From Pseudomonas capeferrum (GTDB lineage: Bacteria > Pseudomonadota > Gammaproteobacteria > Pseudomonadales > Pseudomonadaceae), in assembly GCF_000731675.1 (NCBI RefSeq), contig NZ_JMIT01000002.1, forward strand, positions 62,001 through 126,000: 64,000 nucleotides of DNA, written 5' to 3'. The notes beneath the pieces were generated by a model. It saw nothing but the letters and a program-made list of their open reading frames with translations. It searched no databases and was not told the DNA's origin. Both the position numbers and the translations under genes were made by a program. Position 1 is the first letter of the stretch. Every line of letters begins with the position of its first letter. This document shows positions 1 to 8,566 of this stretch, in pieces.

Positions 1-1
1 G

Positions 2-958
2 AGGTTTTCTGTCGCACCCATGATGGACTGGACAGACCGCCACTGCCGCTTCTTCCTGCGCCTGCTCTCCAAGCACACCCTGCTCTACACCGAAATGGTC
101 ACCACCGGCGCCCTGCTGCACAACGACGCCCACCGTTTCCTGCGTCACGACGCGTCCGAGCACCCGCTGGCCCTGCAACTGGGTGGCAGCGTGCCGGCTG
201 ACCTGGCGGCCTGCGCGCGCTTGGCCGAAGAGGCCGGTTACGACGAGGTCAACCTCAACGTCGGCTGCCCGAGCGACCGGGTGCAGAACAACATGATCGG
301 CGCCTGCCTGATGGCCCACCCGGCGCTGGTGGCCGATTGCGTGAAGGCCATGCGGGATGCGGTTTCGACGCCGGTGACGGTGAAGCACCGCATCGGCATC
401 AATGGCCGTGACAGCTATGCCGAGCTGTGCGACTTCGTCGGCCAGGTGCGTGAGGCCGGGTGCCGGAGTTTTACCGTGCATGCGCGGATCGCGATTCTTG
501 AGGGGCTGTCGCCCAAGGAGAACCGTGAGGTGCCGCCGTTGCGCTATGACGTGGCGGCACAGTTGAAGGCGGACTTCCCGGACTTGGAGTTTGTGCTCAA
601 CGGGGGGATCAAGACCTTGGCGCAATGCCAGGCGCACCTTGAAACGTTCGACGGGGTGATGCTGGGGCGTGAGGCGTACCACAACCCTTACCTGCTGGCC
701 GACGTGGACCAGCAACTGTTTGGCAGCGAGGCGCCGGTGGTCAGCCGCAGCGAGGCGTTGGCGCTGCTGCGGCCTTATATCGTGGCGCATATGGACAGTG
801 GTGGGGCAATGCACCACATCACCCGGCATATTCTGGGGCTGGCCCAGGGGTTCAAGGGCGCGCGGCGGTTCCGGCAGTTGCTGTCGGCGGATATTCACAA
901 GGCAGCGGAGCCGTTGGCGGTGTTTGATCAAGCGGCGGAACTGATGGAGGGGCGTTGA
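2..958 (+). CDS. dusA: tRNA-dihydrouridine(20/20a) synthase DusA (5' partial)
   Basis: FMN- and NADPH-dependent enzyme that reduces uridines 20/20a in the tRNA D-loop. The frame is open from base 2 and reads RFSVAPMMDWTDRHCRFF, the conserved beginning of the DusA TIM barrel, so only a short N-terminal stretch lies outside the window. NLNVGCPSDRVQNNMIGACL carries the catalytic Cys, and the phosphate-binding region (VLNGGIKT, GVMLGREAY) follows. The length fits the usual ~330 residues once the missing start is added. The stop overlaps the next start (TTGA), so the two genes are probably translationally coupled. Identification is firm; only the start is missing. Confidence 0.96.
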   Translation, partial: RFSVAPMMDWTDRHCRFFLRLLSKHTLLYTEMVTTGALLHNDAHRFLRHDASEHPLALQLGGSVPADLAACARLAEEAGYDEVNLNVGCPSDRVQNNMIGACLMAHPALVADCVKAMRDAVSTPVTVKHRIGINGRDSYAELCDFVGQVREAGCRSFTVHARIAILEGLSPKENREVPPLRYDVAAQLKADFPDLEFVLNGGIKTLAQCQAHLETFDGVMLGREAYHNPYLLADVDQQLFGSEAPVVSRSEALALLRPYIVAHMDSGGAMHHITRHILGLAQGFKGARRFRQLLSADIHKAAEPLAVFDQAAELMEGR

Positions 959-1212
959 AAAGGCGCACGCGTTCCCAGGGCACTTGGGGTGTGGCACTGG
1001 CGATTTTTGCTCCGGTCGCCATCATCCTGTTGGTGGCCTCGCAGTACCCGACCATGATCGAGCGCAGGGTTGAAGCGAGGAAGGCGCAGGCGCGGGCGGC
1101 ACAACCAGCACCTCGGCCTGCGGGGACCACGCTGGAAATCATCATGCCCGACGGCAAACGGCTCCAGGAAGGGGAATCCGGCACCTTGGGCGAAGCGCTG
1201 AAAAGCAGATAG
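955..1212 (+). CDS. Small single-pass membrane protein, unknown function
   Basis: An 85-residue protein. A basic N-terminus (KRRTRSQ) leads into one hydrophobic segment at about residues 12-30 (GVALAIFAPVAIILLVAS), followed by a charged, Ala/Arg-rich tail. I chose the TTG start because it overlaps the dusA stop and a strong GGAGGGG ribosome-binding site sits just upstream; the first in-frame ATG would remove the membrane segment. No family recognised. Coupling to dusA suggests co-transcription and says nothing firm about function. Confidence 0.6.
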   Translation: MKRRTRSQGTWGVALAIFAPVAIILLVASQYPTMIERRVEARKAQARAAQPAPRPAGTTLEIIMPDGKRLQEGESGTLGEALKSR

Positions 1213-1388
1213 TCCAGCAGACTTGGGAACCTCGCGGCGGGAGGGGACTCGAATCATCACCTTTCGCAGCCCTTTCCGACCGGCCCGATGCCCCGGCAAG
1301 GCCGCTTTGCACGCCCGGCTTCGACGGGCCTTGAGCGGCCGCCGGGGCTCGGGTAATGTCGAGTCATTGCACAGGACAGAGCACGCCC

Positions 1389-2315
1389 ATGACCTCCAAG
1401 CTGGAACAACTCAAACAGTTCACCACCGTGGTCGCCGACACCGGGGACCTGGACGCCATCACCCGCCTGAAACCGGTCGATGCCACCACCAACCCGTCGC
1501 TGCTGCTCAAGGCGGCTGCCATGCCCGGCTATGCGGAACTGCTCAAGCAGGTGAAGGGCGATGCCAACGGCGATGTGGACCTGGCCTGCGACAAGTTCGC
1601 GGTGGCGGTGGGTTCGGGCATTCTGAAGGCCATCCCTGGGCGAATCTCCACCGAAGTGGATGCCCGCCTGTCGTTCGATGAACCGGCCCTGCTGGCCAAG
1701 GCCCGTCAGTTGATCGCGCTGTACGACAAAGCCGGGGTCGGCAAAGACCGCGTGCTGATCAAGCTGGCCTCCACCTGGGAAGGCATCCGCGCCGCCGAGA
1801 AGCTGGAGAAGGAAGGCATCCAGACCAACCTCACCCTGCTGTTCTCCTTCGCCCAGGCTCAGGCCTGCGCCGATGCCGGGGTGTTCCTGATTTCACCGTT
1901 CGTGGGCCGTATCTACGACTGGTACAAGAAAAACACCGGCAAGGAGTACGTGGGCGCCGAGGACCCGGGCGTGCAATCGGTCACGCGCATCTACGACTAC
2001 TACAAGACCAATGGCTACGACACCGTGGTCATGGGCGCCAGCTTCCGCAACATCAGCCAGATCGAGCAGTTGGCAGGCTGCGATCGCCTGACCATCAGCC
2101 CCGAGCTGCTGCAGCAACTGAGCGATGATCAGGGCGAGCTGCCACGGGTGCTCAAACCGGGCAACGCTGGCGAGGCCAAGCAGGTGTTGAGCGAGAGCCA
2201 GTTCCGCTGGGCGATGAACGAAGATGCCATGGGCACCGAGAAGCTGGCCGAGGGTATACGTCAGTTTGCCCGCGATCAGGAGAAGCTGGAGAAACTGATG
2301 GCTGAAAAAGCCTGA
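1389..2315 (+). CDS. tal: Transaldolase (TalB type)
   Basis: Non-oxidative pentose phosphate pathway enzyme that moves a dihydroxyacetone unit between sedoheptulose 7-phosphate and glyceraldehyde 3-phosphate. The 308-residue protein starts [12 protein letters not shown] and has the TTNPSL motif near residue 35 and the Schiff-base lysine in [11 protein letters not shown] (near residue 125). The ATG at 1389 is preferred over an upstream in-frame start because homologues begin at MTSKLEQL. A strong intrinsic terminator follows, so the gene is probably monocistronic. In P. aeruginosa (from memory) tal also lies between dusA and the rssC/rssB pair, which supports orthology. Confidence 0.97.
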   Translation: MTSKLEQLKQFTTVVADTGDLDAITRLKPVDATTNPSLLLKAAAMPGYAELLKQVKGDANGDVDLACDKFAVAVGSGILKAIPGRISTEVDARLSFDEPALLAKARQLIALYDKAGVGKDRVLIKLASTWEGIRAAEKLEKEGIQTNLTLLFSFAQAQACADAGVFLISPFVGRIYDWYKKNTGKEYVGAEDPGVQSVTRIYDYYKTNGYDTVVMGASFRNISQIEQLAGCDRLTISPELLQQLSDDQGELPRVLKPGNAGEAKQVLSESQFRWAMNEDAMGTEKLAEGIRQFARDQEKLEKLMAEKA

Positions 2316-2334
2316 TACATATTAGGTTTGCCTG

Positions 2335-2371
2335 ACGGGCGGGAAATGCTCAGCATTTTCCGCCCGTTTTT
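2335..2371 (+). terminator. Rho-independent terminator of tal
   Basis: The stem ACGGGCGG-AAATGC pairs with GCATTT-CCGCCCGT across a TCA loop, with one mismatch, and is followed by TTTTTGG. It lies 20 nt after the tal stop. Confidence 0.9.
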
Positions 2372-2423
2372 GGTTTGGCGCTGAATAGCGCCAGGCTTCA
2401 GAGGTATTTTGAATTCGATGGCC

Positions 2424-2447
2424 TATTCGCGGGCAAGCCCGCTGCCA
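2424..2447. repeat. Partial REP-like element
   Basis: The segment with core CGCGGGCAAGCCCGCTGCCA resembles the P. putida REP palindrome. It stands alone here, just upstream of the PhoD-like gene. Confidence 0.55.
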
Positions 2448-2504
2448 CCGGTGCAGTGCTGTCGCTGCACCGGTGGATGGGCTGCCTAGCCAACAGAGCT
2501 GTTG

Positions 2505-4370
2505 ATGACCTCATCCCTACCCCTCGTTCTTGCCGGCCCGGTACTGCGCCGGCTAGAGCCCCAGCGCCTGGCCATCTGGCTGGTCGCCACGCAACCCTTG
2601 CAACCCGAATTCACCCTGGACGGCGCAGCGCGTACAGCCAACGCCACTTGCCAGGTTATCCCGATAGGCCAGCACGCGTTTATCCACTTGCTGGATATCC
2701 ACTTCGCCCAGCCCCTCCCTTGCAACCAGGCGCTGGGCTATGACTTGCGCATCGATGGCCAGGGCATCGCCGAGTGGGCACCCCACCTGCTCTACCCAGG
2801 CTGCCAGCGCCCAAGCTTTGTGCTGCGGGACCGCCTCGACCATTTATTGCATGGTTCTTGTCGCAAGCCGCACCACCCTGCCGCGGATGGCCTGCTCTGC
2901 GCCGACCGTTTGCTGGCACAGTGCGAACAGCCCGAACAGCGCCCTGCCGTGCTGCTGATGAGCGGTGACCAGGTGTATGCCGACGATGTTGCCGGCCCCA
3001 TGCTGCGGGCCATCCATAGCCTGATCGAGCGCCTGGGGCTGTTCGACGAACAGCTCGACGGTGCGGTGGTGGCCGACAGCACAGCGCTGTACCAGCACCC
3101 GGCCAGCTATTACCACCGTGCAGACTTGCTGCCGGCCCAAGAACAGAACGAAAGCCTGCGCGAGCGCTTTTTCGGCGGCAAACGCAAGCCGATCTTCTCG
3201 TCCAGCAATGCCGACAACCACCTGGTCACCTTCGCTGAAGTCATGGCCATGTACCTGCTGGTATGGTCACCCGAGCCTTGGCGCCTGGTGAACCTGGACA
3301 TGCCCGCCGGGCTCACTGATGAGCGCCAGGCGCGGTATCGGCAAGAGCTGCCACTGATCGAGGCCTTCGCCAGCAACCTGGGCCAGGTGGCACGGGTAAT
3401 GGCCCACCTGCCGTGCCTGATGATCTTCGATGACCACGACATCACCGACGACTGGAACCTCTCGGCACAGTGGGAAGAAACCGCCTATGGCCACCCCTTC
3501 TCGCGGCGCATCATCGGCAACGCGTTGCTTGGCTACTTGCTGTGCCAGGGCTGGGGCAACGACCCGGATGGCTGCGCGGGGCTGGTCGAGCGCTGCCAGG
3601 TGCTGACAGGTAAAACGCTAGACAGCCAGGCACAGGACGAACTGATCGGCGAAGCGTTGCAGTTCCAGGGCTGGCAGTACAGCTTGCCCAGCAACCCGCC
3701 GTTGCTGGTGCTCGACACCCGCACCCGCCGCTGGCGCAGCGAAAGCAGCCTGGCCAAGCCATCCGGTCTGCTCGACTGGGAAGCGTTGAGCGAGCTGCAG
3801 CAGGCGCTGCTCGATCATCCCTCGGCGATTATCGTGTCACCCGCGCCGATCTTCGGGGTAAAACTGATCGAAACCGTGCAGAAGGTGTTCAGTTGGCTGG
3901 GCTACCCGTTGCTGGTGGATGCCGAGAACTGGATGGCACACCGCGGCGCGGCGCAGGTAATTTTGAATATCTTCCGCCACTCGCGCACGCCGGGGCATTA
4001 CGTGGTGCTCTCCGGCGACGTGCATTATTCATTCGTGTATGAAGTACTGATTCGCCATCGCCAGCGCAGCCCGCACTTGTGGCAGATCACCAGCAGCGGC
4101 ATCAAGAACGAGTTCCCCAGGCGCCTGCTCGATGTGCTCGACCGGCTGAACCGTTGGCTGTATTCACCACGCTCGCCGCTCAACTGGTTTACCAAGCGGC
4201 GGGAGATGGAGGTGGTGCCGCGTACGCCCAACCATAGCAAGGCGGGGGAACGGCTGTGGAATGGTGCGGGGTTGGGGCAGGTGTTCTTTGATGAGCAAGG
4301 GCGGCCGGCGCGGGTGTTTCAGCTGGATGCCGGTGGGCGGGAAGTGACAGAGTTCGTTGAGCCGGAATAA
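2505..4370 (+). CDS. PhoD-like metallophosphatase, apparently cytoplasmic
   Basis: A 621-residue protein with the calcineurin-like metal motifs of the PhoD family: GDQVYADD (near residue 153), FDDHDITDDWN (near 307) and SGDVHYSF (near 502). These support a metal-dependent phosphomonoesterase or phosphodiesterase. Classical PhoD proteins are exported by Tat; this one starts MTSSLPLVLAGPVLRRLEP with no twin-arginine or Sec signal, so a cytoplasmic location is inferred. ATG 2505 was chosen over the TTG immediately before it; the ribosome-binding site is weak. It converges with rssC. The substrate cannot be read from the sequence. Confidence 0.82.
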   Translation: MTSSLPLVLAGPVLRRLEPQRLAIWLVATQPLQPEFTLDGAARTANATCQVIPIGQHAFIHLLDIHFAQPLPCNQALGYDLRIDGQGIAEWAPHLLYPGCQRPSFVLRDRLDHLLHGSCRKPHHPAADGLLCADRLLAQCEQPEQRPAVLLMSGDQVYADDVAGPMLRAIHSLIERLGLFDEQLDGAVVADSTALYQHPASYYHRADLLPAQEQNESLRERFFGGKRKPIFSSSNADNHLVTFAEVMAMYLLVWSPEPWRLVNLDMPAGLTDERQARYRQELPLIEAFASNLGQVARVMAHLPCLMIFDDHDITDDWNLSAQWEETAYGHPFSRRIIGNALLGYLLCQGWGNDPDGCAGLVERCQVLTGKTLDSQAQDELIGEALQFQGWQYSLPSNPPLLVLDTRTRRWRSESSLAKPSGLLDWEALSELQQALLDHPSAIIVSPAPIFGVKLIETVQKVFSWLGYPLLVDAENWMAHRGAAQVILNIFRHSRTPGHYVVLSGDVHYSFVYEVLIRHRQRSPHLWQITSSGIKNEFPRRLLDVLDRLNRWLYSPRSPLNWFTKRREMEVVPRTPNHSKAGERLWNGAGLGQVFFDEQGRPARVFQLDAGGREVTEFVEPE

Positions 4371-4383
4371 GCGATGGTTTTAA

Positions 4384-4433
4384 CCTTTACCGACCTCTTG
4401 GCGGGGTAAGCCCGCTGCCACGGGCCGGTAAAG
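4384..4433. terminator. Dyad between converging genes, with REP-like core
   Basis: CCTTTACCG pairs with CGGTAAAGG around a REP-like core (GGCGGGGTAAGCCCGCTGCC). It lies between the convergent 3' ends of the PhoD-like gene and rssC and could act as a bidirectional terminator. There is no clear T-tract. Confidence 0.5.
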
Positions 4434-4441
4434 GCAATGAA

Positions 4442-4924
4442 TCAGGTGCGCTCTAGCGCATTCACCAGGTCATGGAAGGCTTCACGGTTGGAGTCATTCA
4501 AGCCCATCAGGATCTTGTGCGCCTCCAGCACCTTTGACCGCACCACCTCTTCGTTCTGGTCCTGCGACGGCAGGTCGGTCAGGCACTCCGGGCACGGTAT
4601 CGGACGATCGACGATGTTGAACACCTGATCGAAGCCCATCGACTGCAGCAACCGGGAAATATCCGGGTTGGTGGTAACCACGGTCGGCAGCAGCCCAACC
4701 TTCTGGCGCGACAGGATCGACAACTTGGCCAGCAAGCCCAAGGTGGTGCTGTCGATGCTCTCGGTTTCAGTCAAGTCGATGACGATGGCCGAGAAATTCA
4801 GCGCAGTGAAGATTTTCTCGATCGTCGCATCCAGCGCCGAACACAAGGTCAGGCGCACTTCACCGACGAATTTCAGTACAAAGGTACCGCTTTGCTCGGC
4901 GAACTGAATTCTACCGGTACTCAT
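4442..4924 (-). CDS. rssC: RssC: STAS-domain anti-sigma factor antagonist
   Basis: A 160-residue STAS-fold protein with the diagnostic segment IVIDLTETESIDSTTLGLL, in which the DS pair sits where SpoIIAA-type antagonists carry the phosphorylated Ser. A C-terminal tail of about 60 residues contains a CPEC pair and extends beyond the minimal STAS fold. Its start overlaps the rssB stop by 4 nt (ATGA), indicating translational coupling. By position between tal and rssB it matches P. aeruginosa PA2797. The inferred role is to bind a partner in a phosphorylation-dependent switch linked to RpoS control. HsbA is a related alternative but has different neighbours. Confidence 0.85.
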   Translation of the reverse strand: MSTGRIQFAEQSGTFVLKFVGEVRLTLCSALDATIEKIFTALNFSAIVIDLTETESIDSTTLGLLAKLSILSRQKVGLLPTVVTTNPDISRLLQSMGFDQVFNIVDRPIPCPECLTDLPSQDQNEEVVRSKVLEAHKILMGLNDSNREAFHDLVNALERT

Positions 4925-6105
4925 TGAAGGTTCCTGCTCAACACCAATAGGGCGATATCATCCGGCATCTCCCCAAGCGTAGCCAATCCAAATCGTTGGC
5001 GCAGCCCATCCAGGCTGCCACCCGCTGCCTTGACGATTTCTGGCAAGGCGGCTTCTTTATCTTTGAGCGTGTCACCCGGCAAAAGGTCCAGAATGCCATC
5101 GGACATCAAGCTGAGGCTGAACACAGGCGGCAGCTCCACCACCAGGTCCTGGTAACTGGCCTCGTCGAACAACCCCACCGGCAGGCCGCGGCCTTCCAGG
5201 TAGCGGGTATTGCCCGGGGTGTACAGCACCGGCAGCGGCAAGTGGCCGCCCACGGCATAGGTCAACAGGCCGGTGTCTTCGTCGATGACACCGCCGACCA
5301 TGGTCACATGCTTGCCCAGCTTGCAGTTGATCAGCCCGCGGTTGATGTGGCTGAGCACTTGCGAAGGCTTGAACTCGCGCATCTTGCTGCCGCGCTTGAA
5401 TTCGAACAACAGGCGCGTGGTCATGAACTTGAGCAGCACCGTGACGAAGGCCGACGACGCGCCATGCCCGGAGACATCGGCGAGGTAGAAGGCGATGCGG
5501 CGGTCATCCACACGGAAGTAGTCGGCGAAGTCACCCGACAGGTACAGCGACGGGATGATCTGGTGCTCGAACGCGAACTCGCCGGCTACCCAGGGGCTTT
5601 CCGGCAGCATGTTCATCTGCACCTGCCGACCGGCGGTCTGGTCCTCCTGCAGCAGGTGCAGGCTGGCTTCAAGCTCACGGTTGGCCGCTTCGAGCTTGTC
5701 GCGGTAGCGCTGGTTTTCCAGCACCAGGCGCGAACGGTCGAGCGCCCGGCGCACCGAATGCTCGAGCACGGCAAGGTCTTCCAGCGGCTTGATCAGGTAG
5801 TCGGCAGCGCCCAGGCGCAAGGCCTCAACCGCATCGCTCATGACGCCGGCACCGGACACCACGATCACCGGCAATTGCGGCGCGCGCTCGCTGATCTGGC
5901 GGATCAGTTCGAGCCCGCCCATCTGCGGCATGCGCAGATCGCAGATCACGAGGTCGGGCTGGTGTTCTTCGAAGACCTGAAGCCCCTGCTGGCCATTACC
6001 GGCCTGGAGGACGCTGAAACCACTGTCTTCAAGATAGGCGGCGAGGCTCGCACGGACCACGTCGTCGTCATCGATGATCAACAGCGTTGCACTGGTTTTC
6101 TGCAT
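4921..6105 (-). CDS. rssB: RssB: response regulator with PP2C phosphatase output domain
   Basis: A receiver domain (residues 1-120; acidic DDDD at 12-15, phospho-acceptor Asp near 56 in VICDLRMP, Lys in LIKPLED) is joined through a coiled linker to a PP2C/SpoIIE-type domain (about 190-390; ADVSGHGASS, MSDGILDL, PDDIALLVL). The metal-binding Asp residues are intact. E. coli RssB delivers RpoS to ClpXP; the Pseudomonas protein keeps a phosphatase-like output. ATG 6105 gives 394 residues, which I recall as the length of PA2798; a TTG start at 6150 would add 15 residues with no obvious ribosome-binding site. It forms a two-gene operon with rssC. Confidence 0.88.
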   Translation of the reverse strand: MQKTSATLLIIDDDDVVRASLAAYLEDSGFSVLQAGNGQQGLQVFEEHQPDLVICDLRMPQMGGLELIRQISERAPQLPVIVVSGAGVMSDAVEALRLGAADYLIKPLEDLAVLEHSVRRALDRSRLVLENQRYRDKLEAANRELEASLHLLQEDQTAGRQVQMNMLPESPWVAGEFAFEHQIIPSLYLSGDFADYFRVDDRRIAFYLADVSGHGASSAFVTVLLKFMTTRLLFEFKRGSKMREFKPSQVLSHINRGLINCKLGKHVTMVGGVIDEDTGLLTYAVGGHLPLPVLYTPGNTRYLEGRGLPVGLFDEASYQDLVVELPPVFSLSLMSDGILDLLPGDTLKDKEAALPEIVKAAGGSLDGLRQRFGLATLGEMPDDIALLVLSRNLQ

Positions 6106-6375
6106 GTGGGCGAACGGCGCCGATTTGGGTTGGTGCAGCGGTGTCGGCAAAGCTGACGGCCAGCTACGGGAATACTCTGTGGTAACACTCTACTTGAGTT
6201 GTAGGACAAGAAGACCCGCCCGGCAACTATCAGCGCTACCCTGTAAGGCGCAGACGGTACTCCCATCCGCCAGGCGTTTCAAGCGTACGAGGGTCGACCT
6301 CGCTGCTCTTTACAGGCCAAATCACCGGGAGTTATAAGAAAGCCGACCCGTGCAACCCAAAGGGAAGGATGCAGC

Positions 6376-6675
6376 ATGCCTCAGACGCCCTCCAACCACA
6401 GCGAAAAACGCGATTTCATCCGCATGCGCATCGATACCGAGGTGAGCCTGCTGCACGAAGGCCAGGTGATTGCGGCGGTGTGCCTGGACCTGTCCAGCGG
6501 GGGCATGCAGGTGCAGGCGCCGCAGCGCTTTCAGGTGGGGGATACGCTTGAGGTGCGGATCGATTCTGATCACCCGGCGCTCAAGGGCTTGCACGCCAGC
6601 ACCGAGGTGGTGTGGATCGCCGATCAGCCCGATGGGCAGCAGAAGTTCGGCCTGCGCATCCTGGCCATGCATTGA
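6376..6675 (+). CDS. PilZ-domain protein (PA2799-like)
   Basis: A 99-residue stand-alone PilZ domain, a likely cyclic-di-GMP effector. Both nucleotide-binding signatures are present: RxxxR in KRDFIRMRID (residues 11-20) and DxSxxG in DLSSGGMQV (about 39-47). An AAGGA ribosome-binding site lies 8 nt before the ATG. It diverges from rssB across 270 bp. The target process is not visible in the sequence; PilZ-only proteins usually act by binding a partner protein. Confidence 0.9.
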   Translation: MPQTPSNHSEKRDFIRMRIDTEVSLLHEGQVIAAVCLDLSSGGMQVQAPQRFQVGDTLEVRIDSDHPALKGLHASTEVVWIADQPDGQQKFGLRILAMH

Positions 6676-6709
6676 CGCGGGGGCTGCAGGGCAGCCCCTT
6701 GTTCAAGAA

Positions 6710-7417
6710 TCAGAAGTCGTCTTCGACTTCGCCGTCCTTGACCTTGAACTCGCGGTTCTGCAGGTAGGCGTTGCGAATGAAGATGTACTTGTCGCCCTGA
6801 ATCAGTTTTTCCGCCGGCAGCAGGCTGGCGCGGGTATCGATCACGTCCAGTGCAAAGATCGAGTTGCGCGTCGGCACATGGTCGATATAGCGGTAGGGCT
6901 TGGTGTAGCTGTCAGGGTACTTGGCCAGGCCATCACGCACGGTGCTTGGGCCCAGCAACGGGATGACCACGTAGGGGCCGCTGCCCACACCCCAGTAACC
7001 TAGGGTCTGGCCAAAGTCCTCGTCGCTACGCTGCAGGCCCATCTTGGTGCCGACGTCGAAGAAGCCACCGATGCCGAACGTGGTGTTGACGATCAAGCGT
7101 GCGGTGTCCACCCCTGCCGCATGCGGCTTGAGCTGCAGCACGTTGTTGACCAGGTTGGTCACGTCGCCCAGGTTGCGGAAGACATTGTGGATGCCGTCTT
7201 CGAGGAATTGCGGCGTCACCGCCTCGTAGCCCTTGGCCAATGGCTTGAGGGCATAGGTGTCGACGGTATCGTTGAACCTGAAGATCGGTCGGTTGACCGC
7301 CTCCCACGGGTCGTCCTCGGTGGCCGCCTGGGTAGCCGCCACGGGCGCCAGCAGCAAGCTGGCGCAGACACAGGCCTGGGTGACTCGCTCGATCACACCG
7401 GCACCGATCCTACGCAT
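6710..7417 (-). CDS. mlaA: MlaA/VacJ outer-membrane phospholipid transport protein
   Basis: The outer-membrane component of the Mla pathway, which removes mislocalised phospholipids from the outer leaflet. The 235-residue protein has the family core DDPWEAVNRPIFRFND and later GPYVVIPLLGPSTVRD. ATG 7417 has a good GGAGAGA ribosome-binding site 6 nt upstream; a longer reading frame to 7480 lacks one. The N-terminus (MRRIGAGVIERVTQACVCAS then LLLAPVAATQA) looks like a type I signal peptide cleaved near TQA/ATE. There is no Leu-Ala-Gly-Cys lipobox at the cleavage point, unlike E. coli MlaA. The rest of the mla operon is not in this window. Confidence 0.92.
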   Translation of the reverse strand: MRRIGAGVIERVTQACVCASLLLAPVAATQAATEDDPWEAVNRPIFRFNDTVDTYALKPLAKGYEAVTPQFLEDGIHNVFRNLGDVTNLVNNVLQLKPHAAGVDTARLIVNTTFGIGGFFDVGTKMGLQRSDEDFGQTLGYWGVGSGPYVVIPLLGPSTVRDGLAKYPDSYTKPYRYIDHVPTRNSIFALDVIDTRASLLPAEKLIQGDKYIFIRNAYLQNREFKVKDGEVEDDF

Positions 7418-7608
7418 AGATGTCTCTCCATCGAATTTCTTGGCCGCAGCCGCACCGGGCGCGCTGCTGGTAAGGCGCAAGTATAAGGGCTTACGGGCTG
7501 ATCACCAGCATTACACATTTTTGCTCAAGATTTTGTGAGCGCATGTTGCACCGTCATCGCCCAGTAACAATGGCGGCATAGCCTGCGGACTATTTCAGGG
7601 AAGTTGCC

Positions 7609-8172
7609 ATGCACGATGCATCCGCCTTCACTGCTGTGCTGTTCGGCCTGCGTGGCTGCCTGGTCCAGGGGGCGAACGGCAACCCGCTGCCCGCGCCCGG
7701 CGCCCTGGCAACACTCGCCAGCCTGCGCCAGCGCCAGGTGCCCTGCATCTGGCTGGACGACCTGAGTGCCACGCAAGGCAAACGCCTGGCCAACGTGCTG
7801 CCCGACTGGTTGCCGGGGCATTCGGTTAATGGTGTGCGCTGGCCGGCACCGAACGCCTGCTGGCAGGCACTGATGGCGCTGGACAGCGCGCGCCTGGATG
7901 GCTGCGTACTGGTCAGTGGCGAACCGGCGCTATTGCAATCGGGCCTGAACGCCGGCTTGTGGACCGTGGGCCTGGCCGCCTGCAGCCCTTATTGCGACCT
8001 CAGTTCCCGCCATTGGCAAGCCATGAGCCAACAGGAACGGGACCTGGCCCGCGGCAAGGCCACCCTCGAACTGTTCAGCCTGGGCGTGCACTCGGTGATC
8101 GATCACCTCGAAGCGCTGGACACCTGCCTGCAGGACATTGCCCAACGGCGCCGCAAGGGTGAAAAACCCTGA
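7609..8172 (+). CDS. HAD-superfamily (phosphonatase-like) protein lacking the nucleophile Asp
   Basis: A 187-residue protein. By position before the DUF4404 gene and queF it corresponds to the P. aeruginosa gene annotated as a probable phosphonatase (PA2803). The HAD motif I (normally DxDGT or FDxxGTL) reads AVLFGLRGCLV near residues 9-19, so Gly replaces the nucleophilic Asp. The helical cap-like region and a late IDHLEALD segment remain recognisable. It is probably catalytically inactive or acts by another route. The GGGAAG ribosome-binding site supports ATG 7609. Family assignment is moderate, because the motifs are degenerate. Confidence 0.65.
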   Translation: MHDASAFTAVLFGLRGCLVQGANGNPLPAPGALATLASLRQRQVPCIWLDDLSATQGKRLANVLPDWLPGHSVNGVRWPAPNACWQALMALDSARLDGCVLVSGEPALLQSGLNAGLWTVGLAACSPYCDLSSRHWQAMSQQERDLARGKATLELFSLGVHSVIDHLEALDTCLQDIAQRRRKGEKP

Positions 8173-8294
8173 TACAGCACCTTTGATGCGGATCATGCAA
8201 AGCGGCTGCGAGTGGATTACATTGAAAGCAGGCCAGAACCTTTGCCGCTTCGCTGAGGTCCATGCCTTGCCAAGCCATTGATGGAGAAAAGCCA

Positions 8295-8558
8295 ATGCCT
8301 GCCCGCGAATTGCAAGAGCGTCTGAACAGCTTGCGCGAGCAACTGGACCGGAACGTACCGCTTTCGGAAGAAGAGCTGGCCGCCCTGCATGAGGAAGCCA
8401 GACAGATAGAAGCGCAACTGAAGCTTGAAGAAGCCACGCCGGACAACAACCTGGTGGATGGCGTGAACCTGGCGATTGAACGCTTCGAGGCTGATCACCC
8501 CGACCTGACCGCCACCCTGCGCAGCATTGCCAACTCGCTGCACAGCATGGGGATCTGA
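8295..8558 (+). CDS. DUF4404 family protein
   Basis: An 87-residue, highly charged and almost entirely helical protein (MPARELQERLNSLREQL then EEELAALHEEARQIEAQL), with coiled-coil character over residues 1-50. It matches the DUF4404 family found next to queF in Pseudomonas. ATG 8295 is preceded by GGAGAAAA at ideal distance; an upstream in-frame start at 8262 lacks a ribosome-binding site. No biochemical function is known to me. It ends just before the inverted REP pair. Confidence 0.8.
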   Translation: MPARELQERLNSLREQLDRNVPLSEEELAALHEEARQIEAQLKLEEATPDNNLVDGVNLAIERFEADHPDLTATLRSIANSLHSMGI

Positions 8559-8566
8559 AATAGCAA

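Noticed and set aside
4442..6105. HsbA/HsbR identity for the STAS and receiver-PP2C pair
   Set aside because: HsbR has an additional C-terminal kinase domain and different neighbours. The tal-rssC-rssB-PilZ-mlaA order fits RssC/RssB.
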